DNA of 64,000 nt from JBBRZM01 sp963813635 (GCA_963813635.1 CAWEZO010000007.1:744001-808000); one strand, 5' to 3'. Counted from the first letter of the stretch, positions 51,914 to 61,964 are shown. A program made the numbers and translations. The notes: a model not told the origin generated them from the sequence alone.

Positions 51914-52843
51914 ATGGGAGCGGTGTTCGTGCACCGCCCGGTGATGAGCCGGGAGGTGATCGAGCTCCTCGAGCCCGTCCCGACTGGGACGGTGGTCGAC
52001 GCCACGGTGGGGGGTGGGGGTCATGCCCGCATGCTCCTCGAGGCCAGGCCCGACCTTCGGCTCCTCGGAATCGACCGTGACCCCGACGCCGTGGTTGCGG
52101 CGGGAGAGACGTTGGCCGGCTTTGGTGACCGGGTGCGGATCGTGCACGGCGGCTTCGAGGATCTCGCCGAGATCGTCGGACAAGCGAGCGAGGGGGACAT
52201 CGTGGGAATCCTGTTCGACCTGGGCGTCAGCAGCCCGCAGCTCGACCGCGCCGAGCGAGGCTTCTCGTATTGGTCGGACGCGCCGCTCGACATGCGCATG
52301 GACAGTGCACAGGAGCTGACGGCGGCCCTGGTCGTCAACGAGTACCCGGAAGGTGAGCTCGCCCACGTGCTCTCGCGCTACGGCGAAGAGCGCTTCGCGG
52401 GCAGGATCGCACGCGAGATCGTGGCGGCGCGGCCCGTGCACACGACCGGTGAGCTCGTCGACGCGATCAAGCGCGGCATACCCGCGGCCGCGCGACGCAA
52501 GGGTGGCCACCCGGCGCGCCGCACGTTCCAGGCGCTGCGCATGGAAGTGAACCGCGAGCTGCAGCATCTCGATCCCGGCCTCGACGAGTCGGTGCACCTC
52601 TTGAGCGCGAACGGACGGATGGTCGTGCTCGCGTACCACTCGCTCGAGGACCGCATGGTCAAGCAGCGTTTCGCCGACTGGTCGGGTACCGCGCCCGCGG
52701 GCCCGCTCCCACCCGAGCCGCCCAAGCTGCTCACCCGACTGCTGACCCGAAAGCCGCTGCGCCCGAGCGACGCCGAAGTGTCGAACAACCCGAGAGCAGC
52801 GAGCGCGCGGCTACGCGCGGTCGAGAAGCTCGACCGGCCATGA
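51914..52843 (+). CDS. rsmH: 16S rRNA (cytosine1402-N4)-methyltransferase
   Basis: 309 residues from ATG 51914. VFVHRPVMSREVIELLEPVP opens the protein, followed by SAM motif VVDATVGGGGHARMLLE, LGIDRDPDAVVAAGETL, FDLGVSSPQLDRAERGFSYW and the C-terminal MVVLAYHSLEDRMVKQRFAD. All are RsmH (MraW) hallmarks. Methylates the ribosomal P-site cytosine. An upstream in-frame GTG at 51884 lies in the RNA stem and is rejected. Overlaps ftsL by four bases (ATGA). Confidence 0.95.
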   Translation: MGAVFVHRPVMSREVIELLEPVPTGTVVDATVGGGGHARMLLEARPDLRLLGIDRDPDAVVAAGETLAGFGDRVRIVHGGFEDLAEIVGQASEGDIVGILFDLGVSSPQLDRAERGFSYWSDAPLDMRMDSAQELTAALVVNEYPEGELAHVLSRYGEERFAGRIAREIVAARPVHTTGELVDAIKRGIPAAARRKGGHPARRTFQALRMEVNRELQHLDPGLDESVHLLSANGRMVVLAYHSLEDRMVKQRFADWSGTAPAGPLPPEPPKLLTRLLTRKPLRPSDAEVSNNPRAASARLRAVEKLDRP

Positions 52844-53349
52844 GCATGAGCGCAGCACGCGCCGGCCGCGTCGCGTCGAGTCCCGCGACGCGTCGCACAG
52901 CGCCTGCGCGCGCTGGACAGCCCGCACGCCGCCCGGCGCCGGCACCGCAGAAGCCGGGATTGCGCGTTGTCGATCCCACCGCCCGGCGCCGAGCGCACCG
53001 AGTGCGGCGAAGGGTGTGGCTCTTCGGCGCCGTCACGGTTGCCTGCATGATGACGGCAGTGGCCTTCCACGTGATGCTGGCCCAGGGTCAGCTCCACATG
53101 GATCAGATCGGTCGCCAGATCAGCTTCGAGCAGAACCGCTACGAGACCGCGCGTTTGCAGGTGGATGAGCTCTCGGCACCGCAACGGATCATCGACCGCG
53201 CGAAGCAGCTTGGATTCGTCGAGCCGAGCGACCCGCCGACCTTCCTCTCGGTTGCCGGCGTGCCACCCGCACCCGAGGGGCCGGGCGCACGTTCGTCCTC
53301 CCTCGACGATTGGCGAAAGGTGAAGCCGCAACTTGGCGCCCAGCCGTGA
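52840..53349 (+). CDS. ftsL: FtsL-like divisome protein
   Basis: 169 residues from ATG 52840. A basic, Ala/Arg/Pro-rich cytoplasmic tail of about 60 residues precedes one helix (VWLFGAVTVACMMTAVAFHV) and a short coiled-coil (LHMDQIGRQISFEQNRYETA then RLQVDELSAPQRIIDRAKQL), ending with a Pro-rich tail. Sequence identity to FtsL is always low; topology, size and the position between rsmH and ftsI support the call. The ftsI start lies inside its last codons. Confidence 0.82.
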   Translation: MSMSAARAGRVASSPATRRTAPARAGQPARRPAPAPQKPGLRVVDPTARRRAHRVRRRVWLFGAVTVACMMTAVAFHVMLAQGQLHMDQIGRQISFEQNRYETARLQVDELSAPQRIIDRAKQLGFVEPSDPPTFLSVAGVPPAPEGPGARSSSLDDWRKVKPQLGAQP

Positions 53350-55333
53350 TCCGGAGCGCGACCGTCGGCCGGCACGCGACCGCGCCGGCACCCAATCGCC
53401 GCGCAGCGAACTGACCAGTCGGCGCCCGCCGGCATCCGACTCGAGTGCGCGCCGCACCGCATCCACACGCAGTCCGCGCGCGATCACACCGGCATCCGCA
53501 CGTCCGCGGACATCACGTGCCGTCGCGCCCGCACGTGCGGCGCCGGCTGTCCGTCCGCGTCCCGAAGCCCGGCCGCGCCCGCCTGCCCGCGAGCGTCCCC
53601 GACCCGTGGCGCGTCCCGTCTGGCGACCGAACGCGAAATCGACCCCCCGCCGGCTCGGCCTCGTGCTCGTCATCGCGCTGATCGCCTTTGCGATCATCGG
53701 CCTCCGGCTCATCGACCTGCAGGCAGTCGGCGAGCGGCGCTACACCCGCCTGGGTCTCGATCAGCGGGTCCACACCGCGGCGCTTGCAGCCGAACGGGGC
53801 AACATCTTCGACCGGCACGGCAGCGACCTCGCCGTCTCGGTACCGCAGCAGACGATCTACGCAGACGACCGTGTGATCACTGACCCTGCCGCGGCCGCCG
53901 CGAAGCTGGCACCGGTACTCGGCATCGACGAAGGCACGCTGCGCGTCAAGCTCGCTGATCGGAAGAAGGCATTCGTCTATCTCGCCCGCAAGGTCGACGA
54001 CGGTGTCGCAAGCCGGGTTGCGGCATTGCACATCGGGGGGATTGCCGCCGCGCCCGAGTCCAAACGGTTCTATCCGTCGGGGACGATCGCGGCGTCGCTC
54101 CTGGGCTTCGTCGGCACCGACAACAACGGCCTGTCCGGCTTGGAGACGTCGTACGACAAGTTGCTCACCGGCCGGCCCGGCGAGCTGTCGGTCGAACGCG
54201 ATCCGCAGGGACGCGAGATTCCGAACGGGCAGCGGAGCGTGCGACCGGCCGAGCGCGGGAGCGACCTGGTGCTGACCATCGACCAGGGAATGCAGTACAC
54301 GACGGAGAGCGCGCTCGTCGACGAGGTCAACCTGTCGAACGCGAAGGGCGGCATGGCGGTCATCGCCGATGTGCAGACGGGCGACATCCTCGCGATGGCG
54401 AGCGTCGACGGCCCCGCCAACGGACATCCGGCGGTTCCCACGCCGGCCAGCGGCCATAACCGACCGCTCACCGACGTGTACGAGCCCGGATCCACGAACA
54501 AGGTCCTGACCGTTTCGGGGGCGCTCGAAAACGGAGTCGTCCAGCCCAACACCGTCTTTCAGGTGCCGGCCGCGATCCAGATCGGCAGCGGCCGGTTCGA
54601 AGATCACGACCCGCACGGCGTGATGCCGTGGTCGGTCGCCGACATCCTGCGCATCTCGTCGAATGTCGGGGCAATCATGATCGGCAGCCAACTCGGGCCG
54701 ACGCGCCTCGATGCGACGATGCGCGCGTTCGGCTTCGGGCAACCCACCGGTCTCGGCTATCCGGGTGAGGCGGGCGGAATCCTCTTGCCGGTGTCGAAGT
54801 ACTCGGACACGAGCATGGGGACGATCCCGACCGGCAACGGGCTGGCGGTCACCGCGATGCAGATGCTCGACGTCTACCGCACGATCGCGAACGGCGGTGT
54901 TGCCGAGCCTCCGAGGATCGTTGCCGGGACCATCGATGCCAACGGTGTGCGCCACGACGTCGCGCCGAAGCCGAGTCGCCGCGTCGTGTCGACCCAGACG
55001 GCCGACGAGGTCCGCACGATGCTCGCGGGTGTGGTGAAGGACGGCACCGGCACGAAAGCTGCGATCCCGGGCTACGACGTCGCCGGCAAGACCGGGACCG
55101 CCCGCAAGCCGCCGTACGATCACCCGCCCTACAGCTACATGGCCTCCTTCGCCGGGTTCGCGCCCGCCCAGTCGCCGCGGCTGGCCGCGATCGTGGTCAT
55201 GGACCAGCCGCAGAGCTCGATCTACGGCGGCGAGGTGGCGGCGCCGGTCTTCTCCCGGATCATGCAGTACGCGCTGCGCCTGGAGCAGATACCGACGTCT
55301 AGCCTGAGCCCCGTTCCGTCACCGAGTCGATAG
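53333..55333 (+). CDS. ftsI: peptidoglycan transpeptidase FtsI (class B PBP)
   Basis: 666 residues from TTG 53333, which overlaps ftsL by 17 bp; no ATG/GTG fits better upstream of the helix. The long N-terminal cytoplasmic region (about 100 residues) is Arg/Pro/Ala-rich, then comes one helix (LGLVLVIALIAFAIIGLRLI). The transpeptidase motifs are S387-T-N-K390, S442-S-N444 and K586-T-G. Cross-links septal peptidoglycan; beta-lactam target. The dimerisation domain PASTA is absent, usual for FtsI. Confidence 0.95.
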   Translation: MAPSRDPERDRRPARDRAGTQSPRSELTSRRPPASDSSARRTASTRSPRAITPASARPRTSRAVAPARAAPAVRPRPEARPRPPARERPRPVARPVWRPNAKSTPRRLGLVLVIALIAFAIIGLRLIDLQAVGERRYTRLGLDQRVHTAALAAERGNIFDRHGSDLAVSVPQQTIYADDRVITDPAAAAAKLAPVLGIDEGTLRVKLADRKKAFVYLARKVDDGVASRVAALHIGGIAAAPESKRFYPSGTIAASLLGFVGTDNNGLSGLETSYDKLLTGRPGELSVERDPQGREIPNGQRSVRPAERGSDLVLTIDQGMQYTTESALVDEVNLSNAKGGMAVIADVQTGDILAMASVDGPANGHPAVPTPASGHNRPLTDVYEPGSTNKVLTVSGALENGVVQPNTVFQVPAAIQIGSGRFEDHDPHGVMPWSVADILRISSNVGAIMIGSQLGPTRLDATMRAFGFGQPTGLGYPGEAGGILLPVSKYSDTSMGTIPTGNGLAVTAMQMLDVYRTIANGGVAEPPRIVAGTIDANGVRHDVAPKPSRRVVSTQTADEVRTMLAGVVKDGTGTKAAIPGYDVAGKTGTARKPPYDHPPYSYMASFAGFAPAQSPRLAAIVVMDQPQSSIYGGEVAAPVFSRIMQYALRLEQIPTSSLSPVPSPSR

Positions 55334-55340
55334 GACGGCC

Positions 55341-56831
55341 GTGCAACTGCACGAGCTCCTCGGTGGTGTCGACGTGCATGAGGTCGTCGGCGACCCGCAC
55401 GTCGAGGTCACTGCGATCACCCACGACACCCGGCACGTCGTGCCCGGTGCATGCTTCGCGTGCATACCCGGCGCGACGACCGATGGTCACCTGCACGCGC
55501 CCGATGCAGTCGCGTCGGGCGCCCGTTCGTTGCTCGTCGAACGCCACCTCGACCTCGACGTTGCGCAGGTGCGCGTCTCGAAGGTGCGTGGCGCGCTCGG
55601 CCCGCTCGCGGCGACGTTCTTCCGGCACCCATCGCGTTCGCTCCGCTGTCTCGGCGTGACCGGTACCAACGGCAAGACCACGACGACGTACCTGTTGGAG
55701 TCGATCGCGCATGCGGCGGGAGAGCGGGTCGGCGTGATCGGCACGGTGGGCGCACGCATCGACGGTGTCGTGGTACCGGGGGAGCGCACCACGCCCGAGG
55801 CGCCCGAGCTCCAGGCGCTGCTCGGCCGCATGCGCGACGAGGAACTCTCCACCGTCGCAATGGAGGTGTCCTCGCACGCGTTGCACCAGCACCGCGTCGA
55901 CGGCACGTGGTTCGAGGCCGCGTGCTTCACCAACCTCTCGCACGATCATCTCGATTATCACGGCACGATCGAGGCGTACTTCGAGGCCAAAGCTCAGCTC
56001 TTCGCCACGAATCGCACCGCCGTGGCGATCGTCAACGGCGACGATCGCCACGGCGTGGCGCTCGCGGCGCGGGCGCGCGCCACCGGGCTCGTCACGCGCA
56101 CGTTTGGCGTCGCTCCCGGAACGACCGCGCCCGACGCCGATTTCGTTGCGGAACGCGTCGAGATGGGGGAGCACGGCGCCCGGTTCGTGCTGACCGATCG
56201 CGCCGCCGGCCGGACGGCACCCGTTCGCAGCTCGCTCGAGGGCCGCTTCAACGTGAGTAACTCGATCGCGGCCGCGGCGACCGCTCTTGCCGCAGGGCTG
56301 TCCTTTGAGGCGACGGTGGCCGGGCTCGAAGCGCCGATCGCGGTACCCGGCCGCTTCGAGCGGGTCGACAGCGGCCAGCCCTTCATCGTCGTCGTCGACT
56401 ACGCCCACACGCCCGACGCGCTCGGCGCGGTGCTCGAGACGGCGCGCGCGCTCGCCGCCAATGGCGCCAAGGTCATCACGGTGTTCGGCTGCGGCGGTGA
56501 GCGCGACCACGAGAAACGCCCCGTCATGGGCAGCGTGGCGGGTGGTGCCTCCGATCTCGTCGTGCTGACCTCCGACAATCCACGTTCCGAGCCGGCGGAT
56601 GCAATAGCGGAAGCCGTCGTGCGCGGCCTGCGCGACACCCCGACGATGTTCATCGTCGAGCTCGACCGCCGGGCCGCTATCCGCGTCGCCGTCGCGCAGG
56701 CACACGGGGGCGACGTCGTCGTGATCGCCGGAAAGGGCCACGAGCCCGGCCAGACGGTGGGAGATGTCACGCGTCCGTTCGACGACCGGCAGGTCGCGCG
56801 CGAAGAGCTGGAGGCGCGACAGTGCGCCTGA
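55341..56831 (+). CDS. murE: UDP-MurNAc-L-Ala-D-Glu:meso-DAP ligase
   Basis: 496 residues from GTG 55341. ATP loop GTNGKTTT at 108-115, substrate region TTPEAPELQALLGRMRDEEL, the central motif NLSHDHLDYHGTIEAYFEAK (with carbamylatable Lys), and the amino-acid selectivity motif D412-N-P-R415 in TSDNPRSEPADAI. DNPR marks meso-diaminopimelate as the third residue, so the cell wall is DAP-type. It overlaps murF by ten bases. Confidence 0.95.
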   Translation: MQLHELLGGVDVHEVVGDPHVEVTAITHDTRHVVPGACFACIPGATTDGHLHAPDAVASGARSLLVERHLDLDVAQVRVSKVRGALGPLAATFFRHPSRSLRCLGVTGTNGKTTTTYLLESIAHAAGERVGVIGTVGARIDGVVVPGERTTPEAPELQALLGRMRDEELSTVAMEVSSHALHQHRVDGTWFEAACFTNLSHDHLDYHGTIEAYFEAKAQLFATNRTAVAIVNGDDRHGVALAARARATGLVTRTFGVAPGTTAPDADFVAERVEMGEHGARFVLTDRAAGRTAPVRSSLEGRFNVSNSIAAAATALAAGLSFEATVAGLEAPIAVPGRFERVDSGQPFIVVVDYAHTPDALGAVLETARALAANGAKVITVFGCGGERDHEKRPVMGSVAGGASDLVVLTSDNPRSEPADAIAEAVVRGLRDTPTMFIVELDRRAAIRVAVAQAHGGDVVVIAGKGHEPGQTVGDVTRPFDDRQVAREELEARQCA

Positions 56832-58264
56832 CCGTGGGCGAGATCGTCGCGGCGACCGGAGGAGAGCTTCTAGCCGGCGACACCGTGGCCGTGGCGACCT
56901 CGTTCCATATCGATTCGCGGGTGTTGCTGCCGGGCGGCGCGTTTGTCGCCCTGATCGCGGAACGCGACGGTCATGAATACGTCAACGATGCGTTCGCCCG
57001 CGGCGCAAGCGTCGCGATCGTCACGCGCGCGGTCGAGGGCGTGAAGGCGCGACCAGGTCAGGCAATGGTGCGGGTCGGCGATGCGCTCGAGGCACTGGCT
57101 GCGCTCGGGCGTCTGGCTCGCGACAGGCTGTCGGCGTCGGCGGTTGTCGCCATCACCGGTTCGTCGGGGAAGACGGCGACGAAGAACCTCACCGCCGCGG
57201 CACTTGCACCCGGTCGTACCGTCCACGCCAGTCCGGGCTCCTTCAACAACGAGTGGGGGGTGCCGCTGTCGCTGCTCGGCGCCGAACCCGGGACGGACGC
57301 GGTGGTCCTGGAGATGGGTGCCCGTTTTGCCGGCAACCTCACGTACCTGTGCGCGATCGCCCGTCCGCAGATCGGCGTGGTGACCAACCTCGGACTCGCG
57401 CACGCGGAGTTTCTCGGTGGCAGCGATGGCGTCGCGCGCGTCAAAGGCGAGCTGGTCGAGGCGCTGCTCCCGGACGGCTTGGCGGTGCTCAACGCCGACG
57501 ACGAGCTCACCGGCAAGCTCGCGGCGCGCACCAAGGCCCGTGTGATCACCGTCGGGTTCTCGGCGGGCGCCGATGTGCGGATCGCGGATCTCCTGCTCGA
57601 CGAGGAGCTTCGGCCCCGGTTTCGGCTCGAGACCCGGTGGGGCGCGCTCGACGTCGAGCTCGGTGTCCGCGGCGAGCACCAGGCCGTCAACGCGGCGATC
57701 GCTGCGGCGGTCGCGCTCGAGCTGGGCGTCGCCGGCGGAGACGTCGCGGCCGGCCTCGCGTCCTGCGCCGGCGAGGCATGGCGCATGGAGCTCGTGCGCT
57801 GCCCGAATGGTGTTCTGGTGCTGAACGACGCGTACAACGCCAATCCGTCGTCGATGGCCGCGGCGATCCGCTCGCTCGGCCAGCTGCCGTCAACGGGTCG
57901 CCGGATCGCGGTCCTCGGCGGGATGCGCGAGCTCGGCGAGCAGTCCGCGCCCGAGCATGCGGCGGTCGGCCGGCTCGTCGGTGCCTCCACGGTCGATGTG
58001 CTCGTCGTCGTGGGCCATGAGGGCCAGTCGATCGCGGCCGGCGCCCGCCGTCTGCGCGGTCTGCTCGAGATCGTGGAGGTGCCGGATGCCGACGCGGCCC
58101 GCGATGCGGTCCGTACGCTCGTGCGCCCCGGTGACGTGGTGCTCGTCAAGGGCAGCCGGGCGGTCGGACTGGAGCGCGTCGCCTCGAGCCTGGCGGGCGC
58201 CGGTTCGGGCACCGGTTCGAGCGCTGGTTCTGGTTCGAGCGCGGTCGAGAGGACGTCACCGTGA
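56822..58264 (+). CDS. murF: UDP-MurNAc-tripeptide:D-Ala-D-Ala ligase
   Basis: 480 residues from GTG 56822. ATP loop AITGSSGKTATKNLTAAALA, EMGARFAGNLTYLCAIARPQ, and NDAYNANPSSMAAAIRSL are MurF signatures. The last 25 residues are a Gly/Ser-rich tail (GAGSGTGSSAGSGSSAVE) encoded by repeated GGTTCG-like units, probably disordered and unusual for MurF. It overlaps mraY by four bases (GTGA). Confidence 0.93.
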   Translation: MRLTVGEIVAATGGELLAGDTVAVATSFHIDSRVLLPGGAFVALIAERDGHEYVNDAFARGASVAIVTRAVEGVKARPGQAMVRVGDALEALAALGRLARDRLSASAVVAITGSSGKTATKNLTAAALAPGRTVHASPGSFNNEWGVPLSLLGAEPGTDAVVLEMGARFAGNLTYLCAIARPQIGVVTNLGLAHAEFLGGSDGVARVKGELVEALLPDGLAVLNADDELTGKLAARTKARVITVGFSAGADVRIADLLLDEELRPRFRLETRWGALDVELGVRGEHQAVNAAIAAAVALELGVAGGDVAAGLASCAGEAWRMELVRCPNGVLVLNDAYNANPSSMAAAIRSLGQLPSTGRRIAVLGGMRELGEQSAPEHAAVGRLVGASTVDVLVVVGHEGQSIAAGARRLRGLLEIVEVPDADAARDAVRTLVRPGDVVLVKGSRAVGLERVASSLAGAGSGTGSSAGSGSSAVERTSP

Positions 58265-59317
58265 TCGCGCTGCTCGCTGCGGCCGCGACCGCCTTCGTCC
58301 TCAGCGTGCTCGGCACGCCGTTCCTCATCCGGATCCTGCGCCGCCACGAGATCGGGCAGGCGATCCGTGATGACGGACCGTTCGTGCATCCCCATGTCGC
58401 CAAGTCGGGCACGCCGACGATGGGCGGCATCGCGATCATCGTGAGCGCCTTCGTCGGTTACCTCGTCGCGCACGTCCGCACTGAGCAGATCAAGTTCGCG
58501 CGGGCCGGCGTCACGCTGCTGGTCCTCGTGCTCGGCCTCGCGGCCGTCGGGTTCATCGACGACTACCTCGGGGTGCGCAAACATCGGAACCTCGGGCTGC
58601 GCAAGCGAGGAAAGACGTCGGGTCAGGCCCTTGTCGCTGTCCGCGTTCGCGCTTCTCGCGCTCAACTGGGTGAACACGTCCACGCATCTGTCGTTCACCC
58701 GCGTGCTCGACCTCGACCTCGGCAACTACCTCTGGTTCGTGCTCGCCGTGCTCGTGATCATGGGCTCGGCCAACGGCGTCAACCTCACCGACGGTATGGA
58801 CGGGCTGGCCGCGGGTTCCGCCACGCTGGTGTTCGCCGCGTTCGTGATCATCGCGTTCTGGCAGTTCCGTCATCCGCACGTGTACGGGAATGAACCGGGC
58901 CAGGCCGCGGCGGCGCTCGACCTGGCGGTGGTGTCGGCCGCGCTGATGGGTGCATGCGCGGGGTTCTTGTGGTGGAACGCGGCGCCGGCGCGCATCTTTA
59001 TGGGTGATACGGGGTCGCTCGCGCTCGGCGGCGCGATGGCCGCGCTCGCGTTGCTTACCCACACGATCCTGCTGCTGCCGATCCTGGGCGGTATCTATGT
59101 CGTCGAGACCCTGAGCGTGATCGTGCAGGTGGTGTCGTTCCGGCTGTTCCACAAGCGGGTGCTGCGCATGGCGCCCATCCATCATCATTTCGAAGTGGGC
59201 GGCTGGCCCGAGTTCACCGTGATCGTGCGGTTCTGGCTGCTCGCCGGACTCGCGGTCGCGCTCGGGCTGGGTCTGTTCTACGCCGACTTCATCCGTCTGC
59301 CCGGAGTGATCGATTGA
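58261..59317 (+). CDS. mraY: phospho-MurNAc-pentapeptide transferase, one frame break near 58636
   Basis: GTG 58261. Ten-helix enzyme: FLIRILRRHEIGQAIRDDGP, AKSGTPTMGGIAIIVSAFVG and AAVGFIDDYLGVRKHRNLGL lie before the break; NGVNLTDGMDGLAAGSATLV, FMGDTGSLALGGAMAALAL and APIHHHFEVGGWPEFTVIVR after it. The break lies in GTCGCTGTCC (58633-58642); inserting GC restores one frame of about 351 residues. As an essential single-copy gene it must be intact in the cell. Makes lipid I from UDP-MurNAc-pentapeptide. The next start overlaps its stop. Confidence 0.92.
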
Positions 59318-60691
59318 CCCGGGTGCTCGTGGTCGGTGTGGGCGTCACCGGCGAAGCCGTTGCCGGTGAGCTCGCGGCCGGCGGCGATGACGTGACGGTG
59401 ATTGAGGACGGCGCCGCGGCCGCGCGCGTCCGAGTACCGCGCCCGCGTCGAACGGCTCGCCGACGTGGGGGTGCAACTCGTGGAGGCGCCACTGCCGGCG
59501 ACGATCGCCGAGCACCTCAACTGGGCCGAGCTCGTCGTCCCCAGCCCCGGCGTTCCCGAGCGCCACCTCGCGCTGGTGGAAGCGCGCGTGCACGGCGTGC
59601 CGATCCGCTCCGAGATCGATCTCGCGGCTGAGCGGGCGCCGATGCCGATCGTGGCGGTGACCGGTACCAATGGCAAGACGACGGTCACCGGGCTGATCGC
59701 GGCGATGTTGCACGAGTCGGGCGTGCGCGTGACCGCCGGCGGCAACATCGGTCGCCCGCTTATCGAAGCGGTGCACGACGACGTCGATGTGGTCGTCGCC
59801 GAGGTGTCGTCGTTCCAGCTCCGCTTCACGACCGAGAGCTTCCGGCCCCGGGTGGCGGTGCTCCTCAACGTCGCGCCGGATCATCTCGACTGGCACGGCA
59901 GCTTCGACGCCTATGTCGCCGCCAAGGCGCGCGTCTTCGCGAATCAAAGCGGCGACGACCTGCTCGTGTACAACGCCGGCGACCCGATCGCGCGCGACCT
60001 GGCGGAGACGGCGCCCTCGCGGACCGTCGGTTACGAGGTCCATGTCGACGACGCCGTCGAGAAGCCGTGGACCGTGCGCGGGAAGGGGCACAGCCGCTTC
60101 ACCGATGACGCGCGGGTCGCCGAGATGATGCGCGCCCGCTGGCGCGTGGGCGACCTTCCGTTCCCCACACCCATGGATCGCGAGAACGCGATCGCGGCGA
60201 CGGAGACCGTGCTCGATCTCGGCGTCGACACCGACGCGATCGTGCGCGCGCTTCAGGACTTCGCGAGGCTCCCCCATCGCGTCGAGCTGGTCGGCAAGGC
60301 TGGTGGGGTGGCGTACTACGACGACTCGAAGGCGACCAACCCCCACGCGACGCTGCATGGGCTCGAAGGCTTCGATTCCGCGGTGCTGATCGCCGGCGGC
60401 CGCAACAAAGGTCTCGATCTCGGCGTCTTGCGGTCGGCGGCGCCACGCCTCCGCGCGGCCATTGCGATCGGTGAGGCCGCGCCCGACATCGAGGCCGCGT
60501 TTGCCGGTGTGGTCTCGGTCGAGCCGGCAGCGTCGATGCATGATGCGGTTCGAGCCGCCGCGGCGAGGGCCGAGCCCGGCGACGTCGTGCTGTTGTCTCC
60601 CGCGTGCGCCTCGTTCGACTGGTACGCGAACTACGCGGAGCGAGGCGACGATTTCGCCCGCGAGGTCGCGCGGCTTGAGGAGCACACGTGA
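59314..60691 (+). CDS. murD: UDP-MurNAc-L-Ala:D-Glu ligase, one frame break near 59425
   Basis: TTG 59314 overlaps the mraY stop; GTG 59323 is an alternative. The N-terminal Rossmann segment is TRVLVVGVGVTGEAVAGELA, then the frame slips in a GC run (59419-59429, one GC lost) and resumes SEYRARVERLADVGVQLVEA. ATP loop AVTGTNGKTTVTGLIAAML, LNVAPDHLDWHGSFDAYVAA and YYDDSKATNPHATLHGLEGF are MurD signatures. Restored length is about 459 residues. Cytosolic; adds D-Glu to UDP-MurNAc-L-Ala. Confidence 0.92.
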
Positions 60692-60768
60692 ACACCCAGA
60701 TCCCGTTCTCGGCAGAGTCTTCGACCGTAGCGGTCGAAAACTCATCCCAGAAGCAGGCGGTCGCGTGA
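60688..60768 (+). CDS. candidate 26-residue small ORF between murD and ftsW
   Basis: GTG 60688 overlaps the murD stop (GTGA) and the ORF's own TGA at 60766-60768 overlaps the ftsW GTG in the same way. It encodes VNTQIPFSAESSTVAVENSS then QKQAVA. This double coupling would keep ribosomes moving between murD and ftsW. Alternatives: the true N-terminus of FtsW separated by one missing base pair, or chance. No homologue is known to me. Confidence 0.4.
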   Translation: MNTQIPFSAESSTVAVENSSQKQAVA

Positions 60769-61964
60769 GCACGGCGACGCGCCTCGACGGCCGCATCGGC
60801 GGGCAGGCGGTTCGCGCGCGGCGCCGCCCGCCGCTGGCCGTGTTGCGCAGCCGCTGGGGAGCGGCCGGTGCGGCACGACCGGCCAACTACGTGCTCCTGC
60901 TCGCCACCGTCGCGGTGCTCAACGTCATCGGCCTCGTCATGGTGTTCTCGGCATCGGCAGTCACGTCGCTCACGAGCTACGGCTCGGCGTGGTACTTCTT
61001 CCAGCGTCAACTCGTGTGGACGGCCTTCGGTGTCGTCGCGTTCGCGGTCGCGACCCGCATCGACTACCACCAGTGGCGCCGCTTTGTTCGCCCACTGCTG
61101 ATCGTCAGCGTGGCGCTGCTGGTACTGGTGCTCGTGCCCGGCATCGGCACCTACGTGCTCGGCTCCCGGCGCTGGCTCGGCGTGGGCTCGTGGCGCTTCC
61201 AGCCCAGCGAGATCGCCAAGCTCGCGCTCCTCATCTACACGGCCGATGTGGTGACGCGGCGCGCCGACGAGCTGCACGATTGGCGCCGCGTGCTGCGCCC
61301 CGTCCTCGTGGTCTTCGGTGTCGTCGCCGTCCTGGTGATGCGAGAGCCCGACATGGCCTCCACGATGGTGCTCGCATTGATCGTGGGTTCGGTCCTGATC
61401 GTCGGAGGCCTGCGGCTGCGCCAGCTCGCGATCGTCGCGGCACCCGGGGTCGCGCTCACCGCGATCGTCGCGATCGCCGCACCGTACCGGCGGGCCCGCG
61501 TCTTCGGCTTCCTCGACCCGTTCAAAACCGCATCGACCGGCGGCTACCAGCTGTCGCAGTCGCTCATCGCGCTGGGCAGCGGGGGCTGGACGGGCGTCGG
61601 CCTCGGCAACGGACGGGCGAAGTGGCTGTTCCTGCCGAACGCGCACACCGACTTCATCTTCGCGATCATCGGCGAGGAGCTTGGTCTTGTCGGCTGCATG
61701 CTGGTCGTCGCGCTCTTCGTCGCCTTTGCAATCTTCGGCACCCGCGTGCTGCACTGCGCCTCGCCCGACCGCTTCGGCGCGTTGCTCTCGGCCGGCATCA
61801 CCGTCTGGGTGGTCGGCCAGGCAGTCATCAACATCGGTGCGGTCACGGGCCTGCTGCCGGTATCGGGGATTCCGCTGCCGTTCGTGTCCTTCGGTGGCTC
61901 GGCCCTGGTGTTCACCATGTTCGCGGCCGGGATGTTGGGCAACGTCGCTCGCCAGACGCGGTGA
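60765..61964 (+). CDS. ftsW: peptidoglycan glycosyltransferase FtsW (SEDS family)
   Basis: 399 residues from GTG 60765. A basic N-terminal tail (RRRPPLAVLRSRWG) precedes about ten helices. SEDS signatures: LVMVFSASAVTSLTSYGSAW, RRWLGVGSWRFQPSEIAKLA, MREPDMASTMVLALIVGSVL (with the catalytic Asp region EPD), FIFAIIGEELGLVGCM and GLLPVSGIPLPFVSFGGSAL. Polymerises lipid II at the septum with FtsI. Overlaps murG by four bases. Confidence 0.94.
   Translation: MSTATRLDGRIGGQAVRARRRPPLAVLRSRWGAAGAARPANYVLLLATVAVLNVIGLVMVFSASAVTSLTSYGSAWYFFQRQLVWTAFGVVAFAVATRIDYHQWRRFVRPLLIVSVALLVLVLVPGIGTYVLGSRRWLGVGSWRFQPSEIAKLALLIYTADVVTRRADELHDWRRVLRPVLVVFGVVAVLVMREPDMASTMVLALIVGSVLIVGGLRLRQLAIVAAPGVALTAIVAIAAPYRRARVFGFLDPFKTASTGGYQLSQSLIALGSGGWTGVGLGNGRAKWLFLPNAHTDFIFAIIGEELGLVGCMLVVALFVAFAIFGTRVLHCASPDRFGALLSAGITVWVVGQAVINIGAVTGLLPVSGIPLPFVSFGGSALVFTMFAAGMLGNVARQTR

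Noticed and set aside
58261..60691. mraY and murD as genuine pseudogenes
   Set aside because: Both are essential in a peptidoglycan-making cell, all motifs remain, and each break is repaired by a single GC dinucleotide.
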